Part shown: positions 35,281 to 44,045 of the stretch, piece by piece | Position numbering within the stretch: position 1 is the stretch's first letter | How the letters are laid out: the number at the start of each line of letters is the position of its first letter | NCBI RefSeq assembly: GCF_000970465.2 | Contig: NZ_LAJE02000285.1 | Coordinates: forward strand, 1 to 64,000 | Source of the DNA: Devosia insulae DS-56 | GTDB taxonomy: Bacteria; Pseudomonadota; Alphaproteobacteria; Rhizobiales; Devosiaceae | DNA length: 64,000 nt | Direction: 5' to 3' | Notes under the pieces: model-generated | The model's database searches: none | What the model was told of the DNA's origin: nothing | The model's input: the letters and a program-made list of their open reading frames with translations, nothing else | Translations under genes and position numbers: made by a program

Positions 35281-35666
35281 CAGCGATCGTCCCGGTGGCG
35301 ATGCAGCTCGATGGCGGCCTCGCCAGCCACCATGGCGATCGGGGCCGAGGGCTTTTTCACCCGCACCTCTATCCACCGGATCGCGGGAAACGCTTCGAAC
35401 AGCCGATCGACGATGTGCTGGCCAACCGCCTCGATCAGCTTGAACCGCTGCGCCTCGAACGCTGTCTTCGCCACGTCGTAGATCTCGGCATAGGAGATCG
35501 AGTGCTCGAGATCGTCGCTGCGCCCGGCCTCCGTGAGGTCGGCACCGCAAACGAGATCGACGAAGAAGCGCTGGCCCAGCACCGCCTCTTCCGGCATCAC
35601 GCCGTGATAGCCGAAGAACCCCAGGTCCTTGAGGATGACGCGGTCGCCGTTGAAGTCTTTGGTCAC
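35280..35666 (-). CDS. folB: Dihydroneopterin aldolase
   Basis: A 128-aa enzyme that converts dihydroneopterin to hydroxymethyl-dihydropterin in folate synthesis. The characteristic GFFGYHGVMPEEAVLGQRFFV and the SYAEIYDVAK segment are present, with the conserved Glu and Lys (near KKPSAP) of the active site. I choose GTG at 35666 because GGAAC lies about 6 nt upstream and it gives the usual length; the ATG at 35687 is an alternative that would add seven residues. Confidence 0.92.
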   Translation of the reverse strand: MTKDFNGDRVILKDLGFFGYHGVMPEEAVLGQRFFVDLVCGADLTEAGRSDDLEHSISYAEIYDVAKTAFEAQRFKLIEAVGQHIVDRLFEAFPAIRWIEVRVKKPSAPIAMVAGEAAIELHRHRDDR

Positions 35667-35676
35667 GTCGGAGTTC

Positions 35677-36522
35677 CTAGTCTCGCGGTCCATATAGGGC
35701 CGCCTCGGCGACGCGCAAGGCATCGCGGTTGGGCCGGATGTCGTGAACCCGGAAGATATGGGCGCCGGCGGTGTAGCCGAGCACCGAGGTCGCAACGGTC
35801 CCCGCCAGCCGTTCGCTGGCCGGGACGTCGAGCAGCTTGCCGATCATCGATTTTCGCGAGGTGCCGACCAGCACCGGAAAGCCCAATGCCACCAGCTCGG
35901 GCAGTCGCCGCAGGATCTCGTAGTTCTCGCTCAGCGACTTGGCGAAGCCGAAGCCCGGGTCGAGCACGATGCGGTCGCGCGCCACGCCGGCTTTGTCGGC
36001 GATATCGAGGGTGACGTCGAAGTACCTGGCCATCTCCGCCATCACGTCGCGGCCGGTGTCGCGCGCCTTGTCCCAGTGCATCACCACCAACGGGGCGCCG
36101 TGCTCGGTCGCTACCGCCGCCACCTCCGGCTCGCGCTGCAGCCCATGGACGTCGTTGATGATCGTCGCTCCGGCAGCGATCGCCCGTTCGGCGACCTCGG
36201 CCTTATAGGTATCGATCGAGATCGGCGCCGCGATCCCATCGGCGCGCAGTGCCTCGATCGCCGGCAGCACCCGCGCCAGCTCGTCGGCCACCGAAACTTC
36301 CGAGGCTTCCGGTCGCGTGCTCTCGCCGCCGATGTCGATGATGTCGGCCCCCTCAGCCAGCATCAGCCGCGCCTGCGCCAATGCCGCCGGCACCGCATCG
36401 AAGCGGCCGCCGTCGGAAAAGCTGTCGGGGGTGACGTTGAGGATGCCCATCAGCCGGGAGGTGCGCCCAAGCCGCAGCGCGGCGCCCGCGGGCGCCAGCT
36501 CATATTCGCGATGCGCGGGCAT
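35677..36522 (-). CDS. folP: Dihydropteroate synthase
   Basis: A 281-aa TIM-barrel enzyme that joins p-aminobenzoate to hydroxymethyl-dihydropterin pyrophosphate, the sulfonamide target. Signatures are LMGILNVTPDSFSDGGRF, GGESTRPEASEVS and LDPGFGFAKSLSENYEILR. The start is the ATG at 36522, whose base overlaps the rimO stop (TGATG); a longer upstream frame is antisense to rimO and not coding. Length is normal. Confidence 0.95.
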   Translation of the reverse strand: MPAHREYELAPAGAALRLGRTSRLMGILNVTPDSFSDGGRFDAVPAALAQARLMLAEGADIIDIGGESTRPEASEVSVADELARVLPAIEALRADGIAAPISIDTYKAEVAERAIAAGATIINDVHGLQREPEVAAVATEHGAPLVVMHWDKARDTGRDVMAEMARYFDVTLDIADKAGVARDRIVLDPGFGFAKSLSENYEILRRLPELVALGFPVLVGTSRKSMIGKLLDVPASERLAGTVATSVLGYTAGAHIFRVHDIRPNRDALRVAEAALYGPRD

Positions 36523-37886
36523 CAGCTGGCGACGGCGGTCGGCTTCAGGTCGTCCCTGGCGGCAACGGCGGAGGGCACGGCGAACAGGTCGTACTCGTCC
36601 GACTCGGTCACCAGCACCGACACCTTGTCGCCGACCTTGATGCCGTCGGCTTCGTGGATGATCACGGTGCCGTCGATCTCGGGCGCATCCCACTGGCTGC
36701 GGGCGATGGCGCGACCGGTGTCGGGCTCGACGTCATCGACCAGCACGTCGATGGTGCGGCCGACCTTCTTACTCAACACGTGTGCCGAGATGTCCTGCGC
36801 CACTTCCATCAGGCGCTCATAGCGCTCGCGCTTCAGCTCATCGGGGACGATGCCCTCGATGTCGTTGGCGGGGGCGCCGGTCACCGGCTCGTACTCGAAG
36901 CAGCCGATGCGATCGATCTCGGCCTCTTCCAGCCAATCGAGCAGGAACTCGAAATCTTCCTCGGTCTCACCGGGAAAGCCGACGATGAAGTTGGAGCGGA
37001 TGGCGAGGTCGGGGGCGATGGCGCGCCAGGCCTTGATCCGGTCGAGCGTCTTCACCTGGTTGGCCGGGCGGCGCATCGACTTCAGCACCGACGGGGCGGC
37101 GTGTTGGAACGGAATATCGAGATAGGGGAGGATCTTGCCCTCGGCCATCAGCGGAATGACGCTGTCGACATGCGGGTAGGGGTAGACGTAGTGGAGCCGG
37201 GTCCACACGTCCATCTTGCCCAGCTCCTCGGCGAGGGTCTGGAAGCGTGCCTCGATGTCGCGGCCGCGGAACTTTGAGCTCTGGTACTTGACGTCGAGGC
37301 CGTAGGCCGAGGTGTCCTGCGAGATCACCATGATCTCCTTGACGCCCGTCGCCACCAGCCGCTCCGCCTCATACAGCACCGAAGCGATCGGGCGAGAGAC
37401 GAGATCGCCGCGGATCTGCGGAATGATGCAGAAGGTGCAGCGGTTGTTGCAGCCCTCGGAAATCTTCATGTAGGCGTAGTGGCGCGGCGTCAGCTTCAGG
37501 CCGGCTTCCGGCACCAGGTCGACGAACTTGTTCGGCACCGGCGGCACATGCAGGTTCACCGCGTTGACCACATCCTCGTACTGGTGCGGGCCGGTGACGG
37601 CGAGCACGCTCGGATGGGTGGCGCGGATCATTTCTTCTTCGACGCCGAGGCAGCCGGTGACGATGACGCGGCCATTGGCGCCGACGGCCTCGCCGATCGC
37701 CTCGAGGCTTTCCTTCTTGGCGCTGTCAAGGAAGCCGCAGGTATTGACCAGCACGACGTCCGCGCCCGCATAGTCGCGCGAGAACGAATAACCCTGCGAG
37801 CGCAGCGTCGTCATGATGCGTTCGGAGTCGACGAGGGCCTTGGGGCAGCCGAGGCTGACCAGACCGATTTTCGGAGCTTGTGTCAT
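36522..37886 (-). CDS. rimO: Ribosomal protein S12 methylthiotransferase RimO
   Basis: A 454-aa radical SAM enzyme that methylthiolates an aspartate of ribosomal protein S12. The N-terminal methylthiotransferase cluster ligands are C14, C50 and C79, and the radical SAM motif is C146-NNR-C150-TF-C153. A TRAM domain ends the protein ([20 protein letters not shown]). I use the ATG at 37886 ([20 protein letters not shown]). The longer frame from 37934 adds 16 residues without family support. It heads the folate run and is divergent from DoxX. Confidence 0.95.
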   Translation of the reverse strand: MTQAPKIGLVSLGCPKALVDSERIMTTLRSQGYSFSRDYAGADVVLVNTCGFLDSAKKESLEAIGEAVGANGRVIVTGCLGVEEEMIRATHPSVLAVTGPHQYEDVVNAVNLHVPPVPNKFVDLVPEAGLKLTPRHYAYMKISEGCNNRCTFCIIPQIRGDLVSRPIASVLYEAERLVATGVKEIMVISQDTSAYGLDVKYQSSKFRGRDIEARFQTLAEELGKMDVWTRLHYVYPYPHVDSVIPLMAEGKILPYLDIPFQHAAPSVLKSMRRPANQVKTLDRIKAWRAIAPDLAIRSNFIVGFPGETEEDFEFLLDWLEEAEIDRIGCFEYEPVTGAPANDIEGIVPDELKRERYERLMEVAQDISAHVLSKKVGRTIDVLVDDVEPDTGRAIARSQWDAPEIDGTVIIHEADGIKVGDKVSVLVTESDEYDLFAVPSAVAARDDLKPTAVAS

Positions 37887-38077
37887 TGGCGCGTGCCTAT
37901 GCGCCAAACTCGGGAAAAAAGCAATGATCGGCACTCTGCGATGGAAGCAGGGCAGCCCTGATCACTCGTGATCACGAGCCCGTCAGGTTACCAAGCTGTA
38001 AGTTGACCCGAATCCTGACCCTCGTGCTCTTATTTCCGATGCGCCCATTTCCGAGGCGTCCAGCAGGAAAAAGACCA

Positions 38078-38506
38078 ATGAATCTCGAAGCCCTCAACCG
38101 GTACCAGCCGCAGGCGCTGGCCGTCCTCCGCATCGTCGCAGCGCTCTGCTTCATGGCTCATGGCACGCAGAAAATGTTCGGCTTCCCGGCCTCGGGCGGC
38201 GGCGGCGGGTTCGAGCTGTTCTCGCTGATGGGCCTCGCGGCAGTGCTCGAAGTGTTCGGCGGCCTCGCAATCCTGCTTGGCGTGTTCACCCGTCCGGTGG
38301 CTTTCATTCTCGCCGGTCAGATGGCCTATGCATTCTGGTTCGTGCACGTGCCGATGATGGGGCAGGGCAACATCATCCCGGTCGCCAATGGCGGCGACGG
38401 CGCCGTGCTGTTCTGCTTCGTGTTTCTCTACCTGGTTTTCGCCGGTCCGGGCGCCTGGAGCGTCGACGAAATCCTGAAGTCGCGCCGCTCGTTCGCCACT
38501 GCCTGA
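38078..38506 (+). CDS. DoxX-family membrane protein
   Basis: A 142-aa protein with four membrane helices, starting MNLEALNRYQPQALAVLRIV. The DoxX signature is seen as FMAHGTQKMFGFPASGGGGG, then AAVLEVFGGLAILLGVFTRP. Members include quinone-linked and sulfide/thiosulfate-oxidation subunits, but most stand-alone copies are uncharacterised. The ATG at 38078 has AGGA 9 nt upstream. It is monocistronic and ends in a clear intrinsic terminator. Confidence 0.85.
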   Translation: MNLEALNRYQPQALAVLRIVAALCFMAHGTQKMFGFPASGGGGGFELFSLMGLAAVLEVFGGLAILLGVFTRPVAFILAGQMAYAFWFVHVPMMGQGNIIPVANGGDGAVLFCFVFLYLVFAGPGAWSVDEILKSRRSFATA

Positions 38507-38551
38507 TCCCTCGAGATCACCAACGGGGCGAGCCATCCGCCCCAACGAAAA

Positions 38552-38575
38552 GGCCGCCCGAGGGCTGCCTTTTTT
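38552..38575 (+). terminator. Rho-independent terminator after DoxX
   Basis: GGCCGCCC (38552-38559) pairs with GGGCTGCC (38562-38569) with one mismatch and a two-base loop, followed by TTTTTT. The opposite-strand gene at 38581-39045 ends 6 nt further on, so it may serve as a shared terminator for the convergent pair. Confidence 0.85.
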
Positions 38576-38580
38576 GTGTC

Positions 38581-39045
38581 TCAGATATCGGGCTTCTCGG
38601 TCGGTGGCGGCGTTCGCCTCGCGGTCCGTCGCACTGCCGGCGTGGTCGGCTCAATCGCGCCTTCGCTCGTCTCGTCTTCGTAGGGCTCGTCCTCGGCGAT
38701 GTCATGGATGGCGTCGCGCACTTCGTCGATCAGCGAGGTCGGCACGCGGCTGAGGCTGACGGTGCGGGTGACCGTCTCGTTGGCCTTGAAAAACACCAGC
38801 AGCACCTCGCAGACGATGCGCAGCACCAGCAGGAACAGCGCGCCATAGACCGCGATCTCGAGGAGGCCCCACAGGCCATCGCCAAAGTTGCGGCCGAAGC
38901 TGACGAACAGGTGCCCCACCGACCAGAGCAGCAGCGCCGCCAGCCCTGTGGCATAGAGCACCGGCACCAATCGCGGCGAGAGGATGGTCTCGAGCCGGAA
39001 CAGTGTCGGGCTGAGGAAGATTTTCTTGAGATCGTCCAGCGTCAT
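38581..39045 (-). CDS. DUF4282-like membrane protein
   Basis: A 154-aa protein with an N-terminal cytoplasmic stretch, two membrane helices (about residues 28-52 and 63-88), and an acidic then basic C-terminus (EDEPYEDETSEG ... RRTARRTPPP). The helix pattern and size fit DUF4282, as far as I remember. It is convergent with DoxX and lies beside lipB on the same strand, 42 nt apart. Function unknown. Confidence 0.6.
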   Translation of the reverse strand: MTLDDLKKIFLSPTLFRLETILSPRLVPVLYATGLAALLLWSVGHLFVSFGRNFGDGLWGLLEIAVYGALFLLVLRIVCEVLLVFFKANETVTRTVSLSRVPTSLIDEVRDAIHDIAEDEPYEDETSEGAIEPTTPAVRRTARRTPPPTEKPDI

Positions 39046-39087
39046 GGCCTCACCCCCATGGAATCGGTCACCCAGAAAATGCGTGCG

Positions 39088-39834
39088 TCACGCGGCACTG
39101 ACAAGAGCCTCTGGATGCAGGTCTGCCGTCGCGCCGAAGCGGCGCTCGAAGGCGGTACGCAGCGCGGCATCGACTTCGGCCATGGCGACCAGCTGTCCGA
39201 GATCCTCGAAACTGGTCACGCCCTGGTCGGAAATGCCGCACGGCACGATGCCGTCGAAGTGTGAAAGGGTCGGCGATACATTGATCGCAATGCCATGGAA
39301 GGTCACCCAGCGGCTGACCCGCACGCCGATCGCCGCCACCTTGTCCTCGCGGCCAAAGCCCTTGTCCGGCCGCGCCACCCAGACGCCGATCCGGCCGTCG
39401 CGCCGCTCGCCCCGGATGTTGAAGGCGGCGAGGGTATCGATGATCAGCCCCTCGAGCCCCTGCACCAGGCAGCGGACGTCGCGGCCGCGCTGCCTCAAAT
39501 CTAGCATGAAGTAGACCACACGCTGGCCGGGGCCATGATAGGTGTATTGCCCGCCGCGCCCGGCGTCGTAGACCGGGAAGCGGTTGGGCGACAGCAGGTC
39601 CTCGGGCGCCGCCGAGGTGCCCGCCGTATAGAGCGGCGGATGCTCGAGCAGCCACACCTGTTCGCTGACCGTTCCGTCGGCGACCGCCGCCGCGCGGGCC
39701 TTCATCGCCTCGAGCGCTTCGGGGTAGGGCACGTAGCCCTCGGAGATTCGCCACTCGACCGGCACCCCATCGGCGCGGAACAGCTTGGTCCCGGTGTCGC
39801 AAGTTGGGTCAGTCGTTAACGCTTCGGTAAGCAT
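39088..39834 (-). CDS. lipB: Octanoyl-[ACP]:protein octanoyltransferase LipB
   Basis: A 248-aa enzyme that transfers octanoate from acyl carrier protein to lipoyl domains, feeding LipA. Catalytic C199 lies in [13 protein letters not shown] and the conserved K165 in [11 protein letters not shown]. The start [15 protein letters not shown] at 39834 is chosen because the longer frame from 40014 runs antisense to the FliN-like gene. The N-terminus carries an extra ~20 residues compared with E. coli, common in rhizobia. It is divergent from a FliN-like gene. Confidence 0.93.
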   Translation of the reverse strand: MLTEALTTDPTCDTGTKLFRADGVPVEWRISEGYVPYPEALEAMKARAAAVADGTVSEQVWLLEHPPLYTAGTSAAPEDLLSPNRFPVYDAGRGGQYTYHGPGQRVVYFMLDLRQRGRDVRCLVQGLEGLIIDTLAAFNIRGERRDGRIGVWVARPDKGFGREDKVAAIGVRVSRWVTFHGIAINVSPTLSHFDGIVPCGISDQGVTSFEDLGQLVAMAEVDAALRTAFERRFGATADLHPEALVSAA

Positions 39835-39901
39835 GGGTGTCCAATGCTCTCTCACAAGGGGCCCGCGCGATTCAGCCGGGATGGTCGGTCGCGGTTTATG
39901 T

Positions 39902-40135
39902 ATGAACACTCTAGACAATATTGAAGTCGATATCACCGTCGAGCTGGGCGCGGCGATCATGCCGGTGCACCATTTGCTGCGCATGGGTCGCGGCGCGGTG
40001 ATCGAGCTCGACACCGGCGAGAACGACCCGCTTCGCGTTTACGCCAACAACACCCTGATCGCGCGCGGTGAAGTGAAGGTCGAGGACGGCCGGCTCAGCG
40101 TCGAACTCACCGAAAAAGTCCGCCGTCCAGCCTGA
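39902..40135 (+). CDS. Stand-alone FliN/YscQ C-terminal-domain protein
   Basis: A 77-aa protein consisting of one SpoA/FliN domain: [60 protein letters not shown]. In flagellar motors FliN forms the C-ring; this copy lacks the longer N-terminal segment and any flagellar neighbours. It is known beside lipB in many rhizobia. ATG at 39902, no obvious SD. It might be a flagellar C-ring part or a solo scaffold; sequence cannot separate these. Confidence 0.8.
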   Translation: MNTLDNIEVDITVELGAAIMPVHHLLRMGRGAVIELDTGENDPLRVYANNTLIARGEVKVEDGRLSVELTEKVRRPA

Positions 40136-40168
40136 TTTCGTCGATCCGGCAAAAGCGGAATTAATCGC

Positions 40169-40197
40169 TTGCGCCCGCCAACAAGCGTTGCTACACG
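40169..40197 (+). promoter_or_regulatory. Probable promoter of tRNA-Leu
   Basis: CTTGCGC-type -35 (TTGCGC at 40169-40174), a 17-nt spacer and a -10 TACACG (40192-40197). A start around 40204-40208 would give a ~35-nt tRNA leader. The hexamers are weak but the spacing is ideal. Confidence 0.4.
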
Positions 40198-40240
40198 CTG
40201 CCTCGCTTCGCCGGTTCTGGCGTTGCTCCTACCTCGGCGT

Positions 40241-40325
40241 GCGGTCGTGGCGGAATTGGTAGACGCGCAGCGTTGAGGTCGCTGTGCCGCAAGGCGTGGA
40301 AGTTCGAGTCTTCTCGACCGCACCA
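40241..40325 (+). tRNA. tRNA-Leu (anticodon GAG)
   Basis: The cloverleaf is clear: acceptor arm GCGGTCG pairs with CGACCGC, the D-loop shows AATTGGTAGAC, the anticodon arm CAGCG/CGCTG has loop TTGAGGT (anticodon GAG, reading CUC and CUU), there is a class II variable arm (TGCCGCAAGGCGT), the T-loop is GTTCGAGTC, and CCA is encoded at 40323-40325. Length is 85 nt. A strong terminator follows. A GT25 glycosyltransferase gene lies just beyond it. Confidence 0.97.
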
Positions 40326-40355
40326 GGTTCTCTCGAGATCCTGCAGTCCAAAACA

Positions 40356-40388
40356 AACGGCTCCCCTCGGGGAGCCGTTGTTGTTTTC
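40356..40388 (+). terminator. Rho-independent terminator after tRNA-Leu
   Basis: AACGGCTCCCC (40356-40366) pairs perfectly with GGGGAGCCGTT (40369-40379) over a TC loop, then GTTGTTTTC. An 11-bp stem with a T-rich tail is a textbook terminator for the tRNA transcript. Confidence 0.92.
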
Positions 40389-40431
40389 GGGCCGCATCAT
40401 GACCTCTGACAACTCTGGGTCCCCTGACGTG

Positions 40432-41175
40432 CTAGCGGAAGTGCACTCGTACCCGCCGCGTCGGCAACACCCGCAGCCAGAACGCCACCTTTCGTGCCAC
40501 TCTTTCGAGATCCCGCCGAAGTTTGCCGACGCTAGTCAGCTTGTGGTCCGCAACGGCGCGCTCAATCAGGCTTTCGAACCTGGGCGCGCTCGATGCGTGG
40601 TCCTGTATACAAAGCGCCGGTAGGATTTTGTAGATGTTGAGATCAGGACGTCCTCCGTTGAAAAGGATCTGGTCGAACTCCTTGTCGATCGTGAGAAGCT
40701 CCCGGTGCAGCTTGGCCGCGCAGTGTTTGGAGATGATGTACGCCTCGGTGCCGCCGTTCTCACCGATCGCACGAAAAAGCCGTCTGTCTCCAACGGGAAG
40801 CCATTTCCGCTGCACCAGGCAATGTCTCAGGCTCCCGCCTACATGTACGATATCAGCATTCGGCGGCACCCAGGACAAATCCGTGAAGTAGGATGCCGCT
40901 TCGGGGCTGAGATGCACATCATCTTCCAGTACGATGGCGTGGGGGGCGTGGCCTGTTGCTATTACCCGCCAAAGCTCTCTGTGACTGAGAAAGCATCCTA
41001 CTGCGCCTGCCGAGACAGGGAATTTCGGAAGATTGTGGCGGGCACTCCCATCTACCGCAGCGAAGCGCTCGAAATGCAGACCTGTGGCCTTGGCCTGCTC
41101 CTCCATCCACAATCGCCGGTCAGGAGATCGGTCCAGATTTATGTAAACGATGCGAATTTCCTGCCTACCATCCAT
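40432..41175 (-). CDS. Glycosyltransferase family 25 (LPS/cell-surface sugar)
   Basis: A 247-aa GT25-type enzyme of the LpsA/ceramide-like group that adds sugars (often beta-galactose) to lipooligosaccharide or surface glycans. Motifs include IVYINLDRSPDRRLWMEEQA, LSHRELWR and the metal-binding AIVLEDDVHL. The ATG at 41175 has a fine SD (GGGGGAGG, ~7 nt upstream). Codon use and base composition look a little less GC-rich than neighbours, and it stands alone beside tRNA-Leu, a common insertion site. This suggests horizontal gain, but no integrase or direct repeat is visible. Confidence 0.85.
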   Translation of the reverse strand: MDGRQEIRIVYINLDRSPDRRLWMEEQAKATGLHFERFAAVDGSARHNLPKFPVSAGAVGCFLSHRELWRVIATGHAPHAIVLEDDVHLSPEAASYFTDLSWVPPNADIVHVGGSLRHCLVQRKWLPVGDRRLFRAIGENGGTEAYIISKHCAAKLHRELLTIDKEFDQILFNGGRPDLNIYKILPALCIQDHASSAPRFESLIERAVADHKLTSVGKLRRDLERVARKVAFWLRVLPTRRVRVHFR

Positions 41176-41290
41176 CCGCGATCCTCCCCCGAGATCGGCC
41201 AGACAGTAAGCGGTGCCCTATGGCCCCAACAAGCGCGAGTTAATGCTTCTCACGCGCCGGCGGTCTATTGCACGGGGTAAGAAATCTCGC

Positions 41291-43519
41291 CTATTTGGCC
41301 CGCCACCCCAGGAGCCGCATGGCGTTGAGCGTCACCAGCACCGTCGCGCCGGTGTCCGCCAGAATCGCCGGCCAGAGCCCCGTTACGCCGATGATGGTGG
41401 TGACGAGGAACACCGCCTTCAGCCCCAGCGCCACGGTGATGTTCTGGGCGATGTTGCCCATCGTGGCCTTCGACAGCCCGATCATGTTGGCGATGTCGGC
41501 GACGCGGCCGTGGAGGATGGCGGCGTCGGCGGTTTCGAGCGCCACGTCGGTGCCGCCGCCCATGGCGATGCCGATATCGGCGGCGGCGAGGGCAGGGGCG
41601 TCGTTGATGCCGTCGCCGACCTTGGCGACGACGCGGCCCTGCTGCTGCAGCTCGCGCACGAGGCGCTGCTTGTCCTCGGGGAGGAGGCCGGCGCGCACCT
41701 CGATGCCGAGAGCGGCGCCGATGGCTTTGGCGGTCCGTTCGTTGTCGCCTGTGAGCATCACGGTGGTGACGCCCTCGGACTGCAACCGGCGCAGCCCATC
41801 GGCGGCGTCGGCGCGCGGTTCGTCGCGGATGGCGAGGAGGCCCGCCACCTCTGTGCCGACCAGCAGCACCGAGACGGTCTTGCCGGCATCGTTGAGGGCG
41901 CCGATCCGCTCGCGCAGCGCCGCATCGAACGGCACCTGCTCCTCGGCCGCCCTGGGCGAGGCGAGGAACAGGGCTTCGCCGCCGACCTTGCCGGTGACAC
42001 CCTTGCCGGGCACCGCCTTGGCGTCGGCCGCGGGTGGCACGAAGGCCTTGTCGGACTGGGCGCGGGCCAGCACAGCCACTGCCAGCGGATGGCTTGAGCC
42101 GCTCTCCAGTGCAGCCGCCAGCGACAACACCTGAGCTTCCAAGCGCCCGATGCCAACGATGTCGGTGACCTGCGGCTTGCCTTCGGTGAGCGTGCCGGTC
42201 TTGTCGAGCGCCACGGTATCGATCTTGCGTAGCTGCTCAAGCACCGCGCCGCCCTTCAGCAGCAGCCCGCGTCGGGCGCCGGCCGAGATGCCAGCGGCGA
42301 TCGCCGCCGGGGTCGAGATCACCAGCGCGCAGGGGCAGCCGATCAGGAGGATGGCGAGGCCCTTGTAGATCCACTCGTCCCAGGGCTGGCCGGCCAACAG
42401 GGGCGGCAGGATGGCGACCAGTGCGCCGACCACCAGCACGGCGGGCGTATAGTACTTTGAGAACTTGTCGATGAACCGCTCAGTCGGGGCCTTGCTTTCC
42501 TGGGCTTCCTCGACCAGCCGCACGACGCGAGCGATGGTGTTGTCGGCGGCGGCCGCCGTCACCCGCACGCGCAGCACGGCATCGGTATTGATGGTGCCGG
42601 CGAACACCTCGTCGCCCGTTCCCTTGGTCCTCGGCACGCTCTCGCCGGTCACCGGCGCTTCGTTGATGGCGGAACTGCCGTCGATGATGACGCCGTCGGC
42701 GGCGATGCGGTCGCCGGGACGCACGAGGATGATGGTGCCGACGGCCAGTTGGGCGGCGGGCACCTCGGTGGTTCCGCCATCCCGCTCGACCAGCGCCAGC
42801 TTGGGCACGAGGTCGGCGAGACCGCGGATACTGGCCCGGGCGCGGCCGGCGGCGACGCCCTCGAGCAGCTCGCCGACGAGGAACAGCAGCACCACGGTTG
42901 CCGCTTCCTCAGTGGCGCCGATGAACACTGCGCCGACAGCGGCAATGGTCATCAGCGTTTCGATCGAAAATGGCGTGCCGGTCATGCCGGCGACGACGGC
43001 GCGCCGGGCCACCGGGATCAGCCCAACCGCCATGGCGACGAAGAAGGCCCAGTGGCCGATCTGCGGGAATAGCTGGCCGGCAATGTAGGCCGCGAGCAAT
43101 GCGCCAGCGGAGATGAAGGTCAGCAGGGCCTTGCGGGTCGTCCACCACGGGCCATCGATGATCTCGCCGTGTCCGGAGTGATCATTATCCGCGTGATCGT
43201 GCCCGGCGTGATCGTGCCCGGCGTGATCGTGCCCGTGGCCATGCCCTGGATGGCTGTGGTCCTCCACCATTGGCGCGGCAGACCCGGTGAAGGCGGGTTT
43301 GGCGGGGGCGATCTGGTAGCCAAGCGCCTTCACCTGCCGCTCGATGGCGCCCCTGGCAACCTCGCCCGAGCGCGTCACCGTCATCGTGCCGTTGGGGAGC
43401 GACACGCCGACCTCGCCGACACCGGGCAGCCGGCTGACGGCGTTCTCGATCTTGGTCACACAGGCGGCACAGTCCATGCCGCCAATGCGGAATTTCAGCT
43501 TCTCGGCGGCCTCGGACAT
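41291..43519 (-). CDS. zntA: Zn2+/Cd2+/Pb2+-exporting P1B-type ATPase
   Basis: A 742-aa heavy-metal exporter in the inner membrane. The N-terminal HMA domain has MDCAAC (C17, C20). A His-rich loop (residues ~88-118) follows, built from repeated GHDHA units, then eight membrane helices. The CPC motif (about residue 396, IGCPCALVIS), DKTGT (about 437, phosphorylation Asp), the HP motif in SSHPLAVA, and the last helix DTGATVLVTLNAMRLL with the conserved Asp identify the Zn/Cd group. It is divergent from zntR, with a perfect operator dyad in between. Confidence 0.95.
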   Translation of the reverse strand: MSEAAEKLKFRIGGMDCAACVTKIENAVSRLPGVGEVGVSLPNGTMTVTRSGEVARGAIERQVKALGYQIAPAKPAFTGSAAPMVEDHSHPGHGHGHDHAGHDHAGHDHADNDHSGHGEIIDGPWWTTRKALLTFISAGALLAAYIAGQLFPQIGHWAFFVAMAVGLIPVARRAVVAGMTGTPFSIETLMTIAAVGAVFIGATEEAATVVLLFLVGELLEGVAAGRARASIRGLADLVPKLALVERDGGTTEVPAAQLAVGTIILVRPGDRIAADGVIIDGSSAINEAPVTGESVPRTKGTGDEVFAGTINTDAVLRVRVTAAAADNTIARVVRLVEEAQESKAPTERFIDKFSKYYTPAVLVVGALVAILPPLLAGQPWDEWIYKGLAILLIGCPCALVISTPAAIAAGISAGARRGLLLKGGAVLEQLRKIDTVALDKTGTLTEGKPQVTDIVGIGRLEAQVLSLAAALESGSSHPLAVAVLARAQSDKAFVPPAADAKAVPGKGVTGKVGGEALFLASPRAAEEQVPFDAALRERIGALNDAGKTVSVLLVGTEVAGLLAIRDEPRADAADGLRRLQSEGVTTVMLTGDNERTAKAIGAALGIEVRAGLLPEDKQRLVRELQQQGRVVAKVGDGINDAPALAAADIGIAMGGGTDVALETADAAILHGRVADIANMIGLSKATMGNIAQNITVALGLKAVFLVTTIIGVTGLWPAILADTGATVLVTLNAMRLLGWRAK
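43193..43237. repeat. 15-bp tandem repeat coding for the zntA His-rich loop
   Basis: GTGATCGTGCCCGGC (plus strand) occurs twice exactly at 43193-43207 and 43208-43222, with a near copy at 43223-43237. On the minus strand it encodes the repeated GHDHA units. Copy number changes would alter the number of histidines without frameshift. Confidence 0.8.
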
Positions 43520-43554
43520 GCGGCGCTCCTTGGATTCTTCATCATGTCCGCATA

Positions 43555-43585
43555 CATCTAGGACCTCTAGCCACTAGAGGATCAA
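43555..43585 (-). promoter_or_regulatory. ZntR/CadR-type promoter-operator for zntA
   Basis: On the minus strand: -35 TTGATC (43585-43580), a 19-nt spacer, and -10 TAGATG (43560-43555). The spacer holds a perfect dyad CCTCTAG-CCA-CTAGAGG (43564-43580). An overlong spacer with a central dyad is what MerR-family activators need. It drives zntA and lies between the divergent zntA and zntR starts. Confidence 0.8.
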
Positions 43586-43597
43586 GGGGTGAATGCA

Positions 43598-44020
43598 ATG
43601 AATCTGCCGATCGGCGAATTGTCACGACGGACCGGCGTCAAGGTCCCGACCATCCGCTTCTACGAGCAGATCGGCCTCTTGTCGGCGCCGCCGCGCACCG
43701 AGGGCAACCAGCGCCGCTATGGCAAGCCGGAGGTGGAGCGGCTCAACTTCATCCGCCACTCGCGCGAGCTCGGCTTCGAGGTCGAGGATATCCGTGAACT
43801 GCTGGAAATGGCCGCGTCGCCGCAGGCTTCATGCCACCAGGCCGACAGCATCGCCCGCAACCACCTGACCGAGATCGACCGCCGCATTGCCAGCCTGTCG
43901 GCGCTGCGCGGTGAGCTGACCCGCATGGTTGAGGAATGCGGCCACGGCCGGATCTGCGATTGCCGGATCATCGAAGTGCTGGCCGACCATGGCGAGTGCG
44001 TGACCGAGCACGCGCACTAG
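43598..44020 (+). CDS. zntR: MerR-family regulator ZntR/CadR (divalent metal sensor)
   Basis: A 140-aa activator of zntA. The MerR winged helix covers residues 1-70 (MNLPIGELSRRTGVKVPTIR). Cys79 sits where ZntR and MerR place the divalent-metal ligand, and C114, C120 and C122 (ECGHGRICDC) form the binding loop. A tail Cys (134) and His pair could be extra ligands, as in CadR. I choose the ATG at 43598 because AAGGGGTGA is ~6-9 nt upstream; the GTG at 43589 would add three residues. It is divergent from zntA. Confidence 0.92.
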   Translation: MNLPIGELSRRTGVKVPTIRFYEQIGLLSAPPRTEGNQRRYGKPEVERLNFIRHSRELGFEVEDIRELLEMAASPQASCHQADSIARNHLTEIDRRIASLSALRGELTRMVEECGHGRICDCRIIEVLADHGECVTEHAH

Positions 44021-44045
44021 CCTGCGGCGCTTCCCGGGAAGCCCG

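Noticed and set aside
39088-40014. Longer LipB with a 60-residue N-terminal extension
   Set aside because: The extension is antisense to the FliN-like gene and has no family support; the ATG at 39834 gives the normal start.
40241-41290. Integrated mobile element at tRNA-Leu
   Set aside because: No integrase, transposase or repeat of the tRNA 3' end is seen; only one cargo-like gene is present.
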